Shown here: one piece after another, positions 26,512-34,319 of the stretch
Layout: each line of letters starts with the position of its first letter
How positions within the stretch are numbered: position 1 is the first letter of the stretch
DNA from: Leptospira inadai serovar Lyme str. 10
GTDB lineage: Bacteria > Spirochaetota > Leptospiria > Leptospirales > Leptospiraceae
Length of the DNA stretch: 64,000 nt
Assembly: GCF_000243675.2 (NCBI RefSeq)
Contig: NZ_AHMM02000015.1
Location: 914,001-978,000, forward strand
Reading direction: 5' to 3'
Position numbers and translations under genes: made by a program
The notes under the pieces: generated by a model
Database searches by the model: none
What the model was told of the DNA's origin: nothing
The model's input: the letters and a program-made list of their open reading frames with translations, nothing else

Positions 26512-27558
26512 ATGCAGAATTTTCCGGCAAGTGATGAAAAAAATATCGCGAACTCTATGGCGGGAGGAATGGATCGAATTTTGATTTTAGACGATGCTCC
26601 GGAAAATTGCCTTTTGGTGGAGCGAATTTTAAGAAAGGCCGGATACGGAGATATAGTCGCCACTCAATCGCCGGCAACCGCGCTCGAATGGTTGGGACTC
26701 CAAGGCGATCCTAATAATAAACAAAAAATTTCCTTATTGCTATTGGATATCCTATTACCGGGAGGGCAAAACGGATTAGATTTGTTGCGACAGTTTGCAG
26801 GACGGGACGAACTCGCGGATCTTCCGGTTATCATCATAACCGCTATCCATGATACTCAGACATTAGAATCGGCCTTTGAAGCGGGAGCGGTCGATTATGT
26901 GACCAAGCCGTTCGATGCAACCGAGTTGCGAGCCCGCGTTCGCTCCGCATTGCGCCTAAGACACGAGATGGTCCAGCGTCGCCAGAGAGAAAAGGATCTG
27001 GAAGAGATCACGGACAAACTCTCGGAGGCGTACCAAACCTTACTACGAGTATCGAGAACGGACGGTTTATCGGGAATCTGGAATCGTCGATTCTTTGACG
27101 AGATTTTGGATGTGGAATGGAAACGAGCCAGTCGTTCGGGCAGACCGATTTCGTTATTGTTAATCGACATAGATTTTTTCAAAAAATTCAACGATACTTA
27201 CGGACATCAAGCGGGGGATGAATGTATTCGAAAGGTTGCGACTGTGCTAAAGGAAACTGCCAGACGCGCAGGAGATTTTCCGTCAAGATACGGAGGGGAG
27301 GAATTTGCGGTTATTCTTCCGGAAACGGATTCGGATAGCGCGCTGATCGTTGCGGAAAATATCCGAACCAAAGTCATGGCATTGAATATTCCTCATCAAA
27401 GTTCCGTGGCGTCTCCGAATGTTTCGATCAGCATCGGAGTAGCGACTCAGAGATCCACGAAAACCAGCGGGAGCAAGGAAGAACTCGTCCAAAAAGCGGA
27501 TCAGGCATTGTACAAATCTAAGGAGTCGGGTCGAAATCAGTCGACGGTTTATTCTTAA
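26512..27558 (+). CDS. response regulator with GGDEF domain (diguanylate cyclase)
   Basis: With ATG 26512 the protein has 348 residues. The frame is open to a TTG at 26476, and ATGs at 26557 and 26569 are alternatives. A receiver (about 21-150) with Asp79 in LLLDILLPGG is followed by a short coiled linker and a GGDEF domain. The active site is GGEEF at 261-265, and an intact inhibitory site RAGD lies at 252-255, exactly five residues upstream. This is the PleD/WspR layout: phosphorylation should promote dimerisation and c-di-GMP synthesis, with product inhibition. The cognate kinase is not adjacent; the 21708-25842 operon is a candidate. Confidence 0.9.
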   Translation: MQNFPASDEKNIANSMAGGMDRILILDDAPENCLLVERILRKAGYGDIVATQSPATALEWLGLQGDPNNKQKISLLLLDILLPGGQNGLDLLRQFAGRDELADLPVIIITAIHDTQTLESAFEAGAVDYVTKPFDATELRARVRSALRLRHEMVQRRQREKDLEEITDKLSEAYQTLLRVSRTDGLSGIWNRRFFDEILDVEWKRASRSGRPISLLLIDIDFFKKFNDTYGHQAGDECIRKVATVLKETARRAGDFPSRYGGEEFAVILPETDSDSALIVAENIRTKVMALNIPHQSSVASPNVSISIGVATQRSTKTSGSKEELVQKADQALYKSKESGRNQSTVYS

Positions 27559-27581
27559 TAATCCTTCGATTCGATCGATAT

Positions 27582-28820
27582 TCATGCGATAACTATAATT
27601 TGAATGTCATTGACGTTGGTTCCTGTAGGCCGAGTAATGAACGCATTTCCGATCGCTTCTAACGCGGTCGCAGAATCATTATTTTCTAATGCAATTTCCG
27701 GATCGATTCCTGAGGATAGGAGATCCCCCCATGTCGAACCGTCTGCGAATCCTCCCGCATTTTTCGAATTCCCGTCTATCCCGTCCGTTCCGAAGGAGAG
27801 CAAAAGTAAATTGGATTCGCCTTTGATTTCTTTCGCGAAGGATAATACGAGTTCCTGATTTCTCCCGCCTCGTCCGTCCCCTTTTAGGGTAACGGTAGTC
27901 TCCCCTCCGCCTATCAGAACCAAGGGCCCTTGGGTTTTCTTCCGTTTCGCTAGGTTCGCTAAAATTATACCCGCTTCTTTTGCCTCGCCTATGATCGGGG
28001 CTTGGATTCTCTCCACGCGGAAACCCGATCGAATCGCGAAAGATTCGGCGGATTGAAGCGCTTGCTCAAGGCTACCGATTACGATCGTTTGATCTCTCGT
28101 ATCCTTTTTCAAAGTCGGCGGGAATCCGTTTAAGAATAATTCGGAATCCGCGGACCAACCATAGCGATCGAGGATCCGCTCTATCTCGGACCGCAGAACC
28201 GGGTAGGGCAGTGCCGGTCCGGACGAGACCCAAAACGGATCCGGCTCCAACACATCGGACAGGATTAATTGAATCATCGCCGCCGGTTCGCAATGGTTTC
28301 GGAACCGACCGGCCTTTACTCCGGATAGAAGAGGGCGTAAGGAATTCACTTCCCGAATGGATGCGCCGGAAGAAAGAAATCTCTTATACCAATCGGTTAA
28401 GCGACTTTCGCTGACTCCGATGCGAGGAAATTCGAATAAGGACGAACCTCCGCCGGACAATAGAAAGAGAACCGTATCCGTTTCCGATAAGGAAGCGGTT
28501 CTTTCCCAAATGAGTCGACTGGCTTGAAAACTTTCCGATTCCGGAATCGGATGATTCCCGAGCAGAATTTCCTGATCTTTGGGAAGGTTCGACGGCAGAT
28601 AGTTTGTCAGAACCATCGAAGTCTGAATCGAAGTTCCCCAAATATCTCCCGCTGCCTCGGTCATTTGCAAGGCAGCTTTGCCGACGGCGATGACTAGGCA
28701 AGATTCGGGTTGCTCGATTTTTCGCAATGCCTCCTGAACTTTCGCCATAGGCATCGCAGATTCGATGGCGGCTCTTGCGATTTTCTCGGCTAGTTCAGCA
28801 GAAGGTGTAAAATTCGTCAT
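27582..28820 (-). CDS. glycerate 2-kinase, MOFRL/DUF4147 family
   Basis: The protein has 412 residues. The N-terminal DUF4147 domain has an AVGKAALQM motif near 45 and LLSGGGSSLFEFP near 125. The C-terminal MOFRL domain has GGGETTVTLKGDGRGGRNQELVLSFA and ends with TRPTGTNVNDIQIIV. These are the signatures of class-II glycerate kinases (GckA/TtuD), which phosphorylate D-glycerate to 2-phosphoglycerate and feed it into glycolysis or serine-cycle metabolism. It is convergent with the diguanylate cyclase gene and separated from it by about 23 bases. No pathway partner is adjacent. Confidence 0.9.
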   Translation of the reverse strand: MTNFTPSAELAEKIARAAIESAMPMAKVQEALRKIEQPESCLVIAVGKAALQMTEAAGDIWGTSIQTSMVLTNYLPSNLPKDQEILLGNHPIPESESFQASRLIWERTASLSETDTVLFLLSGGGSSLFEFPRIGVSESRLTDWYKRFLSSGASIREVNSLRPLLSGVKAGRFRNHCEPAAMIQLILSDVLEPDPFWVSSGPALPYPVLRSEIERILDRYGWSADSELFLNGFPPTLKKDTRDQTIVIGSLEQALQSAESFAIRSGFRVERIQAPIIGEAKEAGIILANLAKRKKTQGPLVLIGGGETTVTLKGDGRGGRNQELVLSFAKEIKGESNLLLLSFGTDGIDGNSKNAGGFADGSTWGDLLSSGIDPEIALENNDSATALEAIGNAFITRPTGTNVNDIQIIVIA

Positions 28821-29013
28821 TTTTGTTTTGGAGCAATCCTGCCAATTACAGTAATTTTCGCCGGGTTCGATTCAAGTTCAAGCTAGTCGTGGAAACCCTT
28901 GGGTGTTCCAATGATCGATTCGCCAAACTACCACATTCTTTAATTTAAACCAAACAATCGGTTTATAAAAATTCGAAATTCAATAATTTTAGATGTCTAT
29001 TGTAGATAATCCA

Positions 29014-29041
29014 TTGACAAATCATCCATTTTATATATATG
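29014..29041 (+). promoter_or_regulatory. possible sigma-70 promoter upstream of the secreted lipase
   Basis: TTGACA at 29014-29019 is a perfect -35 box. After 16 bases TATATG follows at 29036-29041 within an AT-alternating run. It lies in a 430-bp gene-free stretch (28821-29251) and would give a 5' untranslated leader of about 200 bases for the lipase. Leptospira promoters are poorly defined, so this is a pattern match only. Otherwise the stretch is AT-rich and I see no gene in it. Confidence 0.42.
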
Positions 29042-29251
29042 TCCTTCCTGGCCAACTCGACCGAATTATATAACTCGGACTTGAAAGTTTAGAATATTTT
29101 TTATACCGAACGTTCTGAATTTTATTTCGAGTAAAAACTGAGAGTTGCTTTGAAGAGAAACGGGTTTTCCACCTGAATGAGGGCCTTCCAAACAAATAGG
29201 GCCTAAGGGGAGAGAGCCTTTTATAGAATAGTGAATGAGAAGAGGTTTAAA

Positions 29252-30175
29252 ATGGTTCGTGTAGCGAGGATTTGGGTTTTAGCGTTACTGGTCTTTTTTG
29301 CTTCGGGGGCCGTCTTGGCTTCCGGAGGCGGTTCTTCCAGCAAGCCATTAAGCGGATCTTATCCGATTGTTTTGGCTCACGGTATTTTCGGATGGGGACA
29401 GAATTCCGGTATTATCGATTATTGGGGTGGCAACGCTGCTTATCTTCAATCTCAGGGTGCTACGGTCATAACTCCTACCGTAACTGCGATGGATTCTTCC
29501 GCAAATCGCGCTGCTCTTTTGAAGACTGCGATTCTCACTGCACTTGCTGCGAATAATTATTCCGGAAAAATTAACGTGATCGGACATTCCCAAGGCGGAC
29601 TAGATGCTCGGTATATGGTCTCGAATTTGGGAATGTCGAATAGAGTCGCCACTTTGACTACCTTGAATACTCCGCATTACGGTAGCCCCGTTGCAAACGT
29701 GGTAGCAAACGTGATTCCGAGTTGGGCACTTCCCTACGTTGCCGCCGTTTTGAATGCGATTGTAGGAGTGGTTTACGGCGAATCGAATGAAAACGCGATT
29801 GCCGGATTGAAATTATTGACCACGGATGGTCTGGCCGCATTCAATAATGTCACGCCGAACGCATCCGGGGTTAAATATTTTTCATACGGTTCGATTATTA
29901 CGGTTCCGGACTTGATTCAGCATCCTGCGATGGGATTGACCTTTCCGATCTGTGCAATCGGGGCTCCTTTTTACGGGATGAGCATTGCAAACGACGGAGT
30001 AGTTCCTTCCTCTTCTCAATCTTGGGGAACTTGGATGGGCGGTCCTTCCTATGGAATTTTAACGACCGGAGTGGATCATTTGGAGGCAACGAATGCTCTC
30101 TATACCGGACAAAGTTGGTATGACACCAACGGTTATTTCTTAACGATGGCGTCTAACGCACAAAGTCGCCAATAG
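29252..30175 (+). CDS. secreted triacylglycerol lipase/esterase
   Basis: From ATG 29252 the protein has 307 residues. AGAGG at 29241-29245 supports this start over the in-frame GTG at 29231. A signal peptide (about 1-24) precedes a Gly/Ser-rich stretch. The family I lipase core shows YPIVLAHGIFGW (oxyanion, about 38-49), the nucleophile elbow GHSQGG with Ser113, catalytic Asp248 in ANDGVVP and His276 in GVDHLEA. This matches Pseudomonas-type true lipases. No foldase gene is adjacent. The stop codon's last base is also the first base of the GACAGAG array. A paralogous exported lipase occurs at 46371. Confidence 0.88.
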   Translation: MVRVARIWVLALLVFFASGAVLASGGGSSSKPLSGSYPIVLAHGIFGWGQNSGIIDYWGGNAAYLQSQGATVITPTVTAMDSSANRAALLKTAILTALAANNYSGKINVIGHSQGGLDARYMVSNLGMSNRVATLTTLNTPHYGSPVANVVANVIPSWALPYVAAVLNAIVGVVYGESNENAIAGLKLLTTDGLAAFNNVTPNASGVKYFSYGSIITVPDLIQHPAMGLTFPICAIGAPFYGMSIANDGVVPSSSQSWGTWMGGPSYGILTTGVDHLEATNALYTGQSWYDTNGYFLTMASNAQSRQ

Positions 30176-30278
30176 ACAGAGGACAGAGGACAGAGGACAG
30201 AGGACAGAGGACAGAGGACAGAGGACAGAGGACAGAGGACAGAGGACAGAGGACAGAGGACAGAGGACAGAGGACAGA
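30175..30278. repeat. heptamer tandem array, about 15 copies of GACAGAG
   Basis: An essentially perfect 7-bp unit (GACAGAG) runs for 104 bases directly from the lipase stop codon. Because seven is not a multiple of three, the array cycles through all frames and contains no stop on this strand. Such a pure array should be prone to slipped-strand length change. Degenerate copies recur at 30425-30457, and an inverted copy is found at 30561-30584. Confidence 0.96.
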
Positions 30279-30919
30279 CAATTATTCCTATTACCCTGAC
30301 AACAATTTTTTTAAAAACGAATTATGTTGGGGCGAGGCATCAGCGGATTTTCCTCTGACTATACGGCCTTTCCAACATCGAGCAGCTACTGTCTAGCGTG
30401 AGCAAAGCGAGCGCGTCTGTCTTGCAGAGGACAGAAGACAGAGGACTGAGGACAGAACATTGATGAGCCGAGTTTCCATGCTCTATGGAAAGATTCCTGC
30501 ATTACAGTAAATATCTCCTCTACTTCTATAACCTTCACAACATCGAGCAGCTACTGTCATCTGTCTTCCGTCCTCTGTCCTCTGAAAGCGGCAACGATGT
30601 GTAGGGTGCGAAGCAGTCTCAGCATTTGCGGATAACGGTTTATGTTAAGAGAAAAGAGTCGCTGAGACCGGAGCGAAAGCGAAGCCCGGAGCAGCGTGAC
30701 CCGGAACGAAGTGAAGGGGGCCGCCCGCGTATTTCTTCCTCGGTTTTTGTAGCGAAGCGGCCCAGTCGGCAGCAGATTTCGTCTTCCGAAAGCGATTTTG
30801 GGTGAAAAATATGCAATTTTCCGGCTAAAATTGCAGGAAATCCAGGTTTTTTTCCAAAGAAAATGAAATTTGTTTGCGCCGCACCAAGTCTTATTTGTTA
30901 GTAAAAGGTAAGGGACGTA
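30279..30919. repeat. repeat-rich intergenic region after the lipase
   Basis: No convincing gene lies here. A 21-bp direct repeat beginning CAACATCGAGCAGC occurs at 30373-30393 and 30538-30558. Degenerate GACAGAG units lie at 30425-30457, and their reverse complement at 30561-30584, so the two could pair. GC- and purine-rich GAGCGAAAGCGAAGC-type sequence runs from about 30660 to 30720. A GGGGGCCGC/GCGGCCC inverted pair flanks 30716-30763. The last 100 bases are AT-rich and should hold the promoter of the gene at 30920. The pattern is that of a non-coding repeat element, possibly a decayed mobile one. Confidence 0.7.
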
Positions 30920-31300
30920 ATGCTCGTGGAAATTCCCGTATTTGACAAGATAGTACAAGAATTCAAAGACAGGTTCTTCCAAACGGTTCGAGTGCCGGTA
31001 GAAGTACATTCCGAATCCGGGAATTTTCCGGCAACCTGGGAAGGTATAGAAGGCACTTCTCTTAGTCTTACTCTTGATCGTTTCCATCCCGAACCGGATG
31101 GCCAAACTGCAACGATTGAGCTAAGGGTCCCGTTTTGGAAAGAACCGGTTTTATTCTCCGGAAAACTATTACAGAAAAGAGTCGTTCGCTCGAAGTCTTC
31201 GGAAAGGATTACCGATACGGTCTTGATCTTCGAATCCGAGCTGACCGAATTTCTTAAAAAGAATCTTCCTAAATTCGATCTGAAGCCAAAACAAAAATAA
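30920..31300 (+). CDS. conserved hypothetical protein, 126 residues
   Basis: A soluble protein of 126 residues with no signal peptide. AAGGGA precedes the ATG by five bases. The middle (about 22-100) is beta-rich with RVPVEVHSESG and a following S-L-S-L-x-L-D segment, faintly recalling a PilZ barrel. The RxxxR and D/NxSxxG motifs are not clearly present, so c-di-GMP binding cannot be claimed. The C-terminus is Lys-rich. A large opposite-strand frame across this gene is judged a shadow because it depends on the upstream repeat DNA. Function unknown. Confidence 0.72.
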   Translation: MLVEIPVFDKIVQEFKDRFFQTVRVPVEVHSESGNFPATWEGIEGTSLSLTLDRFHPEPDGQTATIELRVPFWKEPVLFSGKLLQKRVVRSKSSERITDTVLIFESELTEFLKKNLPKFDLKPKQK

Positions 31301-31322
31301 GTCCGAGCTCGGACCTATTTTT
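31293..31322. terminator. bidirectional intrinsic terminator
   Basis: The perfect palindrome GTCCGAGCTCGGAC (31301-31314) is extended on both sides by A-rich (31293-31299) and T-rich (31316-31322) arms that also pair. It works in both directions, ending the 30920 gene on plus and xth on minus. The stop codon of the 30920 gene (31298-31300) lies inside the stem. Confidence 0.88.
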
Positions 31323-31335
31323 GTACGGCTTAGAG

Positions 31336-32100
31336 TCAGAGAGAGATCTCTAGAATCAGGGCGGCGTGATCGGAAAGAATCGGATCTTTGCGGATCTCTA
31401 GGCGTTTCAATTTCTTCTTTAGTTCTTCCGGAACGAAAAAATAATCGATTCTCCATCCTTTATTATTGCCTCGAGCGCCTGCCCGGAAGGTCCACCAAGA
31501 GTATTCCTGCTTTTCTGGGTATAATTCCCGAAAACTATCGATCCAGCCGCTTTTTAGGAATTCGGTTAGCCAGGCTCTTTCTTCCGGAAGAAACCCGCTA
31601 TTTTTGGCATTTCCTTTCGGATCATGGATGTCTTTCTCCGTATGCGCTATGTTGACATCACCGCAAAGAATGAGATTCGGGTGCTTCTTCCTAAGTTTTT
31701 TGGAAAGTTTTAGGAATTCATCCAGAAATCGCATTTTTGCCGCTTGTCTAATATCGCCTGTCGTTCCGGAAGGGAAGTAGACGGTCCAGATCGCAAAATC
31801 ACCGTAATCCGCTAAAACGCTTCTGCCTTCCTTATCGAATTCTTCCACGCCGATTCCGTAGGTAATCTTCTTAGGTTCCTTTTTGGCCCAGAGACTTACA
31901 CCCGAATATCCCTTCTTTTCTGCGGAGTGAAAATAGGCTTTGTACCCGAGTTTTTCCCATATTTCGGCCGAAAGCTGGTCGGATTGTGCCTTCGTTTCCT
32001 GAAAGCAAACGAAGTCCGGACGTTCCGAACTCAATAAATCTCCTAACCCTTTGGTCCAGGCGGAGCGGATACCGTTACAGTTTAAGCAGATAAGTTTCAT
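31336..32100 (-). CDS. xth: exodeoxyribonuclease III (AP endonuclease family)
   Basis: The protein has 254 residues from ATG at 32100. The frame is open further upstream, but that would run over hisD, and the family begins exactly at [15 protein letters not shown]. Visible active-site residues are Asn9, Glu35 in [22 protein letters not shown] and the terminal SDH (Asp244-His245). The enzyme incises abasic sites and degrades 3' ends in base-excision repair. It is divergent from hisD across 67 bases, so the two promoters must be closely packed. A bidirectional terminator follows it. Confidence 0.93.
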   Translation of the reverse strand: MKLICLNCNGIRSAWTKGLGDLLSSERPDFVCFQETKAQSDQLSAEIWEKLGYKAYFHSAEKKGYSGVSLWAKKEPKKITYGIGVEEFDKEGRSVLADYGDFAIWTVYFPSGTTGDIRQAAKMRFLDEFLKLSKKLRKKHPNLILCGDVNIAHTEKDIHDPKGNAKNSGFLPEERAWLTEFLKSGWIDSFRELYPEKQEYSWWTFRAGARGNNKGWRIDYFFVPEELKKKLKRLEIRKDPILSDHAALILEISL

Positions 32101-32167
32101 GTTCCTCGCTCGGGTAGCCCAGGATTTTCGGGATGCGAACTCGAGGCAAAGAAAAAAACTGGTCGGT

Positions 32168-33448
32168 ATGGGCATCCGAATCCGAGAAGTTGACGGAAGC
32201 TTCTCCTTAAAGTCTATCCTGGAGCGTGCGAAGCAAGACCTGGGCGAAACTATGCCCTTGGTCATCCCGATTTTGGAAGCGGTCTCGGATAAGGGTGATT
32301 TAGCTCTTCGCGAGCTGACGCACAAATTCGATAAATTAGACCTAGATACTTTCTACCATCCTGTTGGCGAATGGAAAGGTTCCATTCCTTCCGACTTACA
32401 AGCGGCTCTAGAAAAGGCGAAGGAGAATATAGAGACCTTCCATAAGGCTCAACTTCCAACTTCCTTGGATACGATGGTTTCCGGGAATAGATTAGGAATT
32501 CGTTATACTCCCATCGAATCCGTATCCGTTTACGCGCCCGGCGGGAAAGCTCTCTATCCTTCCACCATTTTGATGGGAGTTTTACCTGCTAAGATAGCGG
32601 GAGTTCCCCATATTCAAATCGTGACTCCGCCTCAGGATGGCGGTATTCCGGAGGGCTTATATGCGGCGGCAAAGATTGCGGGAGCGGATTCGATCATCAC
32701 CGCAGGTGGAGCGCAAGGAATCGCTGCGGTTGCATACGGAACAAAAAGTATTCCTCGTTCGGAATTCGTCATCGGGCCCGGCAATAAATTCGTTACCGCG
32801 GCTAAGATCATTCTTAGCGGGCAGGGTAGAATCGGAATCGATAGTCCGGCAGGACCCAGCGAAGTATTGATTATTGCGGACGATTCCGCCGATCCGAACT
32901 GGGTTGCGGCGGATCTTTTATCCCAGGCCGAACATGGGGAAGATTCGGCTGCGATATTATGTACGGATTCGATGGAGTTTGCTAAGAAGGTTTCGGCGGA
33001 AATAGATAAAGCTTTATTAGAAAGACCTAAACGAAGGGAAATGAAAACGGCATCGATTCAAAACGAAAGTTGGATACTAGTCTTTTCGAATTTGAAATCC
33101 TGCGTCGATTTTTCCAACGAATATGCCCCCGAGCATTTGGAGATTCAGACTAGAAATTATCTGGAATTATTCGAAGGGATTCGACATGCCGGTTCGGTGT
33201 TTTTAGGACCGTATTCTCCGGTGGCGATGGGCGATTATATCAGCGGAACGAATCATATTTTACCGACGGCCGGTGGCAGCCGAATTTTCTCCTCTCTCGG
33301 AGTGATGACTTTCTTAAAGAGAATCACGTTCCAGGAAATAAACCGAGTTTCGTTGGCCGAATTGTATCCGTACGTGAAAGTTCTATCCGAATTCGAAGGA
33401 TTGGACGAAGAGCACGGAAATTCGGTTAAAATCAGACTTCCGGAATAA
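32168..33448 (+). CDS. hisD: histidinol dehydrogenase
   Basis: The protein has 426 residues from ATG 32168, the usual family length. The frame is open upstream across the xth start but has no family similarity there. Recognisable segments are [38 protein letters not shown], a [14 protein letters not shown] region, SQAEHGEDS (zinc and substrate residues), EYAPEHLE (catalytic Glu-His) and the terminal [13 protein letters not shown]. It oxidises histidinol to histidine in two NAD-dependent steps. hisF lies 12 kb away, so his genes are dispersed. panC follows after nine bases and is probably co-transcribed. Confidence 0.96.
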   Translation: MGIRIREVDGSFSLKSILERAKQDLGETMPLVIPILEAVSDKGDLALRELTHKFDKLDLDTFYHPVGEWKGSIPSDLQAALEKAKENIETFHKAQLPTSLDTMVSGNRLGIRYTPIESVSVYAPGGKALYPSTILMGVLPAKIAGVPHIQIVTPPQDGGIPEGLYAAAKIAGADSIITAGGAQGIAAVAYGTKSIPRSEFVIGPGNKFVTAAKIILSGQGRIGIDSPAGPSEVLIIADDSADPNWVAADLLSQAEHGEDSAAILCTDSMEFAKKVSAEIDKALLERPKRREMKTASIQNESWILVFSNLKSCVDFSNEYAPEHLEIQTRNYLELFEGIRHAGSVFLGPYSPVAMGDYISGTNHILPTAGGSRIFSSLGVMTFLKRITFQEINRVSLAELYPYVKVLSEFEGLDEEHGNSVKIRLPE

Positions 33449-33457
33449 GAGTCGAAC

Positions 33458-34309
33458 ATGATCGTATTAAAAAATCCGAATGAAGTCAGGAAAACGGTTA
33501 GAGATTGGAAATCGAAAGGTTTGAGCGTGGGCTTTGCCCCGACAATGGGGTTTCTACACGAGGGGCACGCCGCATTATTCGAACGCTCGGTCTCCGGGAA
33601 CGATAAAACGATCGTTTCCATTTTCGTAAATCCCGCGCAATTTAACGATCCGGAAGACTTTGCCAAATATCCGGTGAGCACCGACAACGATTTGGAATTA
33701 TGCGAAAAATCCGGCGTCGATCTGGTATATCTGCCCGATTCGGATACGGTATATCCCGGAGGAGTTCCCGATATCGAATTACGAGTACCCGGTTTGATGA
33801 AGAATTTGGATGCGGCTACTCGTCCGGGTCATTTTGAAGGAGTTTTACTCGTACTCTCCCGGTTTTTTCATACTGTCGAAGCGGATCGTTCCTACTTCGG
33901 CAAAAAGGATTATCAACAATATCTGATCGTGAAGGAATTCACTAAGATGCTCGGATTCTCCATGGAAATCATAGGGGTCGACACGATTCGAAATGTAAAG
34001 GGACTCGCACTTAGCTCGCGAAATGCACGACTATCGGATTCCGATAAGGATGAGGCACTCCTTATTTCTAGAGCTTTGAAACTCGCGGAAAATCTGATTT
34101 TAAACGGCGAAAAGGATCCGGCAGAGATTAAGACCGTGATGCAGGACGTTTTAGATTCTTCCGCCAGCATTCGAACGGATTATTTGGAAGTTTTGGATGC
34201 GAATACTTTGGCGGAGATTCCTCTATTGAAAGGGGAGGTCCTGCTTGCGATTGCTGCCTTCCTCGGTCCAGTTCGCTTAATCGACAATATTACGGTTCAG
34301 GTCTCGTAA
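33458..34309 (+). CDS. panC: pantothenate synthetase
   Basis: The protein has 283 residues, the standard length. The adenylation motifs PTMGFLHEGHAAL (HxGH-like), IFVNPAQFNDPEDF, RPGHFEGV, YFGKKDYQQ and LALSSRNARL are all in order. It condenses pantoate with beta-alanine using ATP, the last step of vitamin B5 synthesis. It lies between hisD (nine-base gap) and mfd (ten-base gap), forming a hisD-panC-mfd run without apparent functional link. No panB or panD gene is in the window. Confidence 0.96.
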   Translation: MIVLKNPNEVRKTVRDWKSKGLSVGFAPTMGFLHEGHAALFERSVSGNDKTIVSIFVNPAQFNDPEDFAKYPVSTDNDLELCEKSGVDLVYLPDSDTVYPGGVPDIELRVPGLMKNLDAATRPGHFEGVLLVLSRFFHTVEADRSYFGKKDYQQYLIVKEFTKMLGFSMEIIGVDTIRNVKGLALSSRNARLSDSDKDEALLISRALKLAENLILNGEKDPAEIKTVMQDVLDSSASIRTDYLEVLDANTLAEIPLLKGEVLLAIAAFLGPVRLIDNITVQVS

Positions 34310-34319
34310 AATCCTAGTT

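Noticed and set aside
30175..30278. CRISPR array
   Set aside because: The units are contiguous heptamers with no spacers and no cas genes nearby.
30557..31105. A 182-codon minus-strand open frame across the repeat region and the 30920 gene
   Set aside because: Its end is made of GACAGAG repeat translation and its middle of GAGCGAAAGCGAAGC-type repeat DNA. The part over the 30920 gene is antisense to a better-supported gene.
32051..32167. Upstream extension of the hisD frame
   Set aside because: It overlaps the xth coding region and has no hisD similarity; ATG 32168 gives the normal length.
32101..32325. Upstream extension of the xth frame on the minus strand
   Set aside because: It would overlap hisD extensively; exonuclease III homologues start at the MKLICLN position (32100).
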